From contig PWGF01000190.1 of assembly GCA_003554375.1 (NCBI GenBank), forward strand, positions 1-7,630: a stretch of 7,630 bases of DNA, read 5' to 3'. The translations under genes and the position numbers were made by a program. This DNA is from Spirochaetaceae bacterium. Lineage in GTDB: Bacteria; Spirochaetota; Spirochaetia; DSM-27196; SKKC01. Of the stretch, positions 5,325 to 7,630 are shown piece after piece (position 1 is the stretch's first letter; each line of letters starts with the position of its first letter). The notes under the pieces are model-generated. The model did not search any database and was not told where the DNA came from. It worked only from the letters and a program-made list of their open reading frames with translations.

Positions 5325-6104
5325 TTATTCGCGCTCGAGCTGGGCGAGAGCCATCTGCGCGTTGATGAAGTAGTCCTTGAAGTCGCTGAGGGTTGCGCCG
5401 GTAACGGCGTCCGCGACCTCCCACCGCCGGAGTCCTTCGTCGTCCTCATCGAGGCGCTGCATGTCCGCTAAGTTGTAATGGAACCCTTCCTCGGTGATGA
5501 ACTCTTCGATTGCGTCGATGTTTCCTTGCCATCCCAGCTCACCGAAGTCCCAGTATCCCGAGCCGCGCTTGGTAACCTGGTTGTAGTCGGTGCTGGTTAC
5601 CGGAGTGACGTCGCCGCCGAACTCGGTCATGATGCCAAAGCCGCCGTTTTGAATGACGTCGAAGTAGTGAGCCATGCTGTCTTGGCCGTAGATGATCTGG
5701 AGCTCGAGATCCTGATTGCCCGCCGGCTCGCCGTTTTCGTCGGCTTCTACGTAGGTAAGGCTTTCGCCCACCGTGGTTCCGACGTAGGTGGTACCGTCGT
5801 ACTCGACGTACTCGGCCACGCGCACTTCGTTGCCGCGCTGTACGTAGTAGACCGTGTTCTCCTCACTCCAGGCGTCCTCGTCGAGGTCGACCTCGGCCAA
5901 GGTATGGGGCATAAACGCTTCGTCAAGGCGAATGCTGAGCTCTCCGTCCGAGTCGGTACTCGCAATTGCCTGGCCGACGTACCCGCCGTGAATGTAGAGG
6001 TAGGCTTCCGCCTCCTGGTTCGGTGCGAATCCCGTGGCGGTCTCTGCTTCGCCGTTGTTGCAGGCGACGAGGGCGAATGCGAATAGCGTAACTGCAATAA
6101 TCAC
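5325..6104 (-). CDS. FMN-binding (flavinylated) lipoprotein
   Basis: From GTG 6104 the product is 259 residues. A hydrophobic stretch ends in LVAC (Cys15), a lipoprotein lipobox, so the protein is exported and lipid-anchored. Near the C-terminus DAVTGATLSD (232-241) matches the D-x-x-(S/T)-G-A-T motif of PF04205 FMN-binding domains, in which ApbE-type transferases attach FMN to the threonine (here Thr238). Such proteins pass electrons outside the inner membrane, as in NqrC, RnfG and extracellular electron transfer lipoproteins. The N-terminal half (YIHGGYVGQAIA, EAFMPHTLAEVD, WSEENTVYYV) fits flavin-binding lipoproteins but lacks a second flavinylation motif. The ribosome site AAGGAG is too far from GTG 6104 and fits an ATT start at 6119, which adds IRRIF and makes a better signal peptide. 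No apbE or other electron-transfer gene is in the window. Confidence 0.88.
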   Translation of the reverse strand: MIIAVTLFAFALVACNNGEAETATGFAPNQEAEAYLYIHGGYVGQAIASTDSDGELSIRLDEAFMPHTLAEVDLDEDAWSEENTVYYVQRGNEVRVAEYVEYDGTTYVGTTVGESLTYVEADENGEPAGNQDLELQIIYGQDSMAHYFDVIQNGGFGIMTEFGGDVTPVTSTDYNQVTKRGSGYWDFGELGWQGNIDAIEEFITEEGFHYNLADMQRLDEDDEGLRRWEVADAVTGATLSDFKDYFINAQMALAQLERE

Positions 6105-6116
6105 AAATATTCGGCG

Positions 6117-6131
6117 AATTATGTTCTCCTT
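6117..6131 (-). promoter_or_regulatory. ribosome site that decides the lipoprotein start (ATT)
   Basis: AAGGAG (minus strand, 6131-6126) is 6 bases from ATT 6119-6117, 3 bases from ATA 6122-6120 and 21 bases from GTG 6104. Starting at ATT gives the N-terminus (M)RRIFVIIAVTLFAFALVAC, a standard lipoprotein signal with two arginines; starting at GTG leaves no positive charge before the hydrophobic core. Confidence 0.5.
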
Positions 6132-6341
6132 ACCAGTATGTCATGATCTCAGCCTAGAATCACATCAACCCATCTGGTGAGTAATGTCGGCTGAGGGAGT
6201 TCATGTTCTTTACAACACAATAAACGCAATTCTTCTGTTGGGCAATAGGGTGTGACACAATATCTCGGTGAAGTCAGCGTCGGCCCATAGAATCTCTGCT
6301 TACACCATGATAGGCTCTCGCGCGCGGTAAGGGGGCCCGGT
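6132..6341. promoter_or_regulatory. AT-richer divergent intergenic region
   Basis: This region separates the minus-strand lipoprotein gene from the plus-strand acetyltransferase gene and must hold the promoters of both. It is clearly richer in A and T than its surroundings. On the plus strand TTGGGC (near 6238) and TATCTC are about 17 bases apart, a weak promoter candidate, and TGTGACACA near 6251 is a small palindrome. On the minus strand I could not pick a convincing hexamer pair. For the acetyltransferase, TAAGGGGG (6328-6335) lies 6 bases before GTG 6342. Confidence 0.4.
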
Positions 6342-7142
6342 GTGGAGATTGTGCCGTTTGAAACAGCAGATGTTCCGCAGCTCGCGTCGCTTCAACCGAC
6401 GGGGTGGCGTGATATAGCTCCCGTTTTCGAGTGGTATGTGAGCACCGGTTTCTGTACGCCGGTCAAAGCGGTCGAGCGCTCGGAGACCGTCGGCGTGGGA
6501 TGCGCGATCGCATTCGAGGGGACGGGGTGGCTTGCGCATATCATCGTGCACCACGACTATCGGCGGCGCGGGATTGGTTCGTGGATCGTAGGCGAGCTGA
6601 CCGAGCACCTGGAGAAGCAGGGGGTTACCGGGATCTCGCTTGTGTCTACCGATGACGGCTATGAGGTCTACCGGCGCTTCGGATTCGTAGACGAAGGCGA
6701 GTACGCCTTCTTCCGGAGTGAGAAGCCGGTGAGCTCACACCAAGGTGAGCTGGCGGTGGAGATCGCGCAATCCCGTGACCACCAAGAGATACTCGAGCTG
6801 GATCGTGCTGCTTCCGGCGAGGAGCGGGAGCCGCTCCTTCGGCCGCACCTGAGCGGGGCGCTTGTCTTTCGTGAGCGAGGGCGCATATTGGGAGCTTACT
6901 TCCCGGAGCTGGGCGAAGGCTTGGTAGAGGGCGTGTCGCCTGAAGCCGGGCTCTCGCTCCTGGACTACCGGCTTGTCGGGGGCGAGCGGTGTGTCGTTCC
7001 CGCGGCAAACAAGGACGCCGTACAGTACCTGAAGGAGAAGGGGTACTCCGAAAGCGGCCGCTCGTATCGGATGTATCGAGGCGACCGGATCCCGTGGCGC
7101 CCGTCGTATGAGTACTCCCGGATTGCGGGGAATCTGGGGTAG
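6342..7142 (+). CDS. two-domain GNAT family N-acetyltransferase
   Basis: The product is 266 residues, starting at GTG with AAGGGGG six bases upstream. Residues ~1-125 form a GNAT domain: AHIIVHHDYRRRGIGSWIV contains the acetyl-CoA pyrophosphate loop R-x-x-G-x-G (Arg74-Gly79), and YEVYRRFGFVDEGEY (108-121) is the usual motif B region. Residues ~135-266 form a second domain with LVFRERGRILGAYF, then AANKDAVQYLKEKGYSES, RMYRGDRIPWRP and a C-terminal YSRIAGNLG. This matches the C-terminal domain found after the GNAT fold in one widespread bacterial subgroup (Acetyltransf_18 type). The enzyme would move an acetyl group from acetyl-CoA to an amine; the substrate cannot be read from the sequence. 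It faces away from the lipoprotein gene and appears to be transcribed alone. Confidence 0.88.
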   Translation: MEIVPFETADVPQLASLQPTGWRDIAPVFEWYVSTGFCTPVKAVERSETVGVGCAIAFEGTGWLAHIIVHHDYRRRGIGSWIVGELTEHLEKQGVTGISLVSTDDGYEVYRRFGFVDEGEYAFFRSEKPVSSHQGELAVEIAQSRDHQEILELDRAASGEEREPLLRPHLSGALVFRERGRILGAYFPELGEGLVEGVSPEAGLSLLDYRLVGGERCVVPAANKDAVQYLKEKGYSESGRSYRMYRGDRIPWRPSYEYSRIAGNLG

Positions 7143-7165
7143 CTCTGAGGTAGGTGCGGATAGAG

Positions 7166-7257
7166 CCGGAGATGCCGGTGCCTCCGGGAGCGTTTTCCGG
7201 GCTCGTTCTGGCGGCTTCGGAGTAAGCCGGGAGCGCCTTGGCTCCCCGCCGGCGGGG
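7166..7257. terminator. hairpin cluster between converging genes
   Basis: Between the acetyltransferase and the TetR-type gene lie several hairpins: CCGGAG (7166-7171) with CTCCGG (7182-7187), followed by TTTT at 7193-7196; GGGAGC (7229-7234) with GCTCCC (7241-7246); and the 14-bp palindrome CCCCGCCGGCGGGG (7244-7257). The first is the better terminator candidate for the plus-strand gene. No long T-run is present for the minus strand. Confidence 0.4.
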
Positions 7258-7283
7258 GACTACGAGAGGAGAGCGCAAGCGGA

Positions 7284-7630
7284 TCACGACTCCACAAAAG
7301 CCTGGTGCCCGCTTGCCGTGAGCATGCCGGTGAAGAGGAGGGAGAATGTTGCCGCGGCGAGCTCGGAGGCGGGGTAGGGCTCCGTGGAGGAGTGCGGGAG
7401 CGGATGCTCGGGCCGGGTGACGCATAGGACCGACCGGACGATCGCCTCGGCGGCAAGCTCCGGTTCAAGTTGGGCGCGGAGCTCGCGCGTGGCAACGCCT
7501 TGCCGGAGGAGGTGCTGGAGGTGCTCGCGCAGAAGCTGCGTTTGCCGTTGCCGGCTCCGCCGGTAGAGCTCCGGGGACTCGTAGGCAAGGTCCGCGAGGA
7601 GTCCGGCGTTGAGCCCCGCTATGCGGCGAG
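7284..7630 (-). CDS. TetR/AcrR-type regulator, C-terminal part (runs off the window)
   Basis: A minus-strand frame enters from the right edge and ends at TGA 7286-7284, giving the last 115 residues of a protein. It reads RRIAGLNAGLLADLAYESPE, then YRRSRQRQTQLLREHLQHLL, RQGVATRELRAQLEPELAA, AIVRSVLC and LAAATFSLLFTGML. This is the all-helical ligand-binding and dimerisation pattern of TetR-family repressors: a helix of R/L residues, a 'QG-x-A-x-REL' turn, then a long terminal helix. The helix-turn-helix domain would lie beyond the window, so the family call rests on the less conserved half. In this family the C-terminal domain binds a small ligand that releases the repressor from DNA. Its target genes are unknown; it converges with the acetyltransferase and is not in an operon with it. 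Confidence 0.65.
   Translation of the reverse strand, partial: RRIAGLNAGLLADLAYESPELYRRSRQRQTQLLREHLQHLLRQGVATRELRAQLEPELAAEAIVRSVLCVTRPEHPLPHSSTEPYPASELAAATFSLLFTGMLTASGHQAFVES

Noticed and set aside
5478..6086. Long plus-strand frame opposite the FMN-binding lipoprotein
   Set aside because: It mirrors the codon pattern of a clearly real gene and has no features of its own.
6646..7425. Minus-strand frame opposite the acetyltransferase
   Set aside because: Arginine/proline/serine-rich shadow of the GNAT gene; the true minus-strand gene at the right end is in another frame.

Overview
This is a GC-rich bacterial window of single-copy genes and decaying remnants. The organism cannot be named from it. 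A diderm of the spirochaete type (Spirochaetaceae-like) is my best guess. The reasons are an OmpA-domain envelope protein, lipoproteins with signal peptides, a long HU-fold protein, and a tail-anchored heptad-repeat protein resembling Borrelia Bdr proteins in layout. This placement is inference, not a sequence match. No tRNA, rRNA, CRISPR array or transposase was seen.

Left part (1-2612). Positions 1-132 hold one copy of a GC-rich, hairpin-forming repeat, with a second copy at 1070-1201 (128 of 132 bases identical). Between them lie a minus-strand gene for a membrane-anchored coiled-coil protein built of DKRFEQV heptads, then a noncoding stretch with a long inverted repeat (692-813). After the second copy comes a class C beta-lactamase-type serine hydrolase lipoprotein. 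It is broken: it has SxxK and YxN but loses its third catalytic motif and changes frame near 2040-2060, where a conserved-looking C-terminal domain resumes.

Middle (2613-5325). A 15-bp tandem array (2666-2740) lies between converging genes. On the minus strand, an OmpA-domain exported protein with a good sigma-70-like promoter overlaps by ATGA a protein with an uncharacterised N-terminal region and a C-terminal HU/IHF DNA-binding fold. The OmpA domain lacks its usual end and the aspartate that binds peptidoglycan in classical OmpA. Upstream is a heavily deleted short-chain dehydrogenase remnant, seen only as an NNAG piece and a C-terminal piece in different frames, bounded by a perfect 15-bp-stem hairpin.

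Right part (5325-7630). A minus-strand FMN-binding lipoprotein carries a flavinylation motif (D-x-x-T-G-A-T-x-S); its Shine-Dalgarno site points to a non-canonical ATT start. A relatively AT-rich divergent intergenic region separates it from a plus-strand two-domain GNAT acetyltransferase. The window ends in the C-terminal part of a minus-strand TetR-type regulator.

No pathway links these genes. The main theme is decay by internal deletion (hydrolase, dehydrogenase, perhaps the OmpA end) next to structured repeats. I do not see a clear new multi-gene system; the OmpA-HU pair is the most unusual arrangement.
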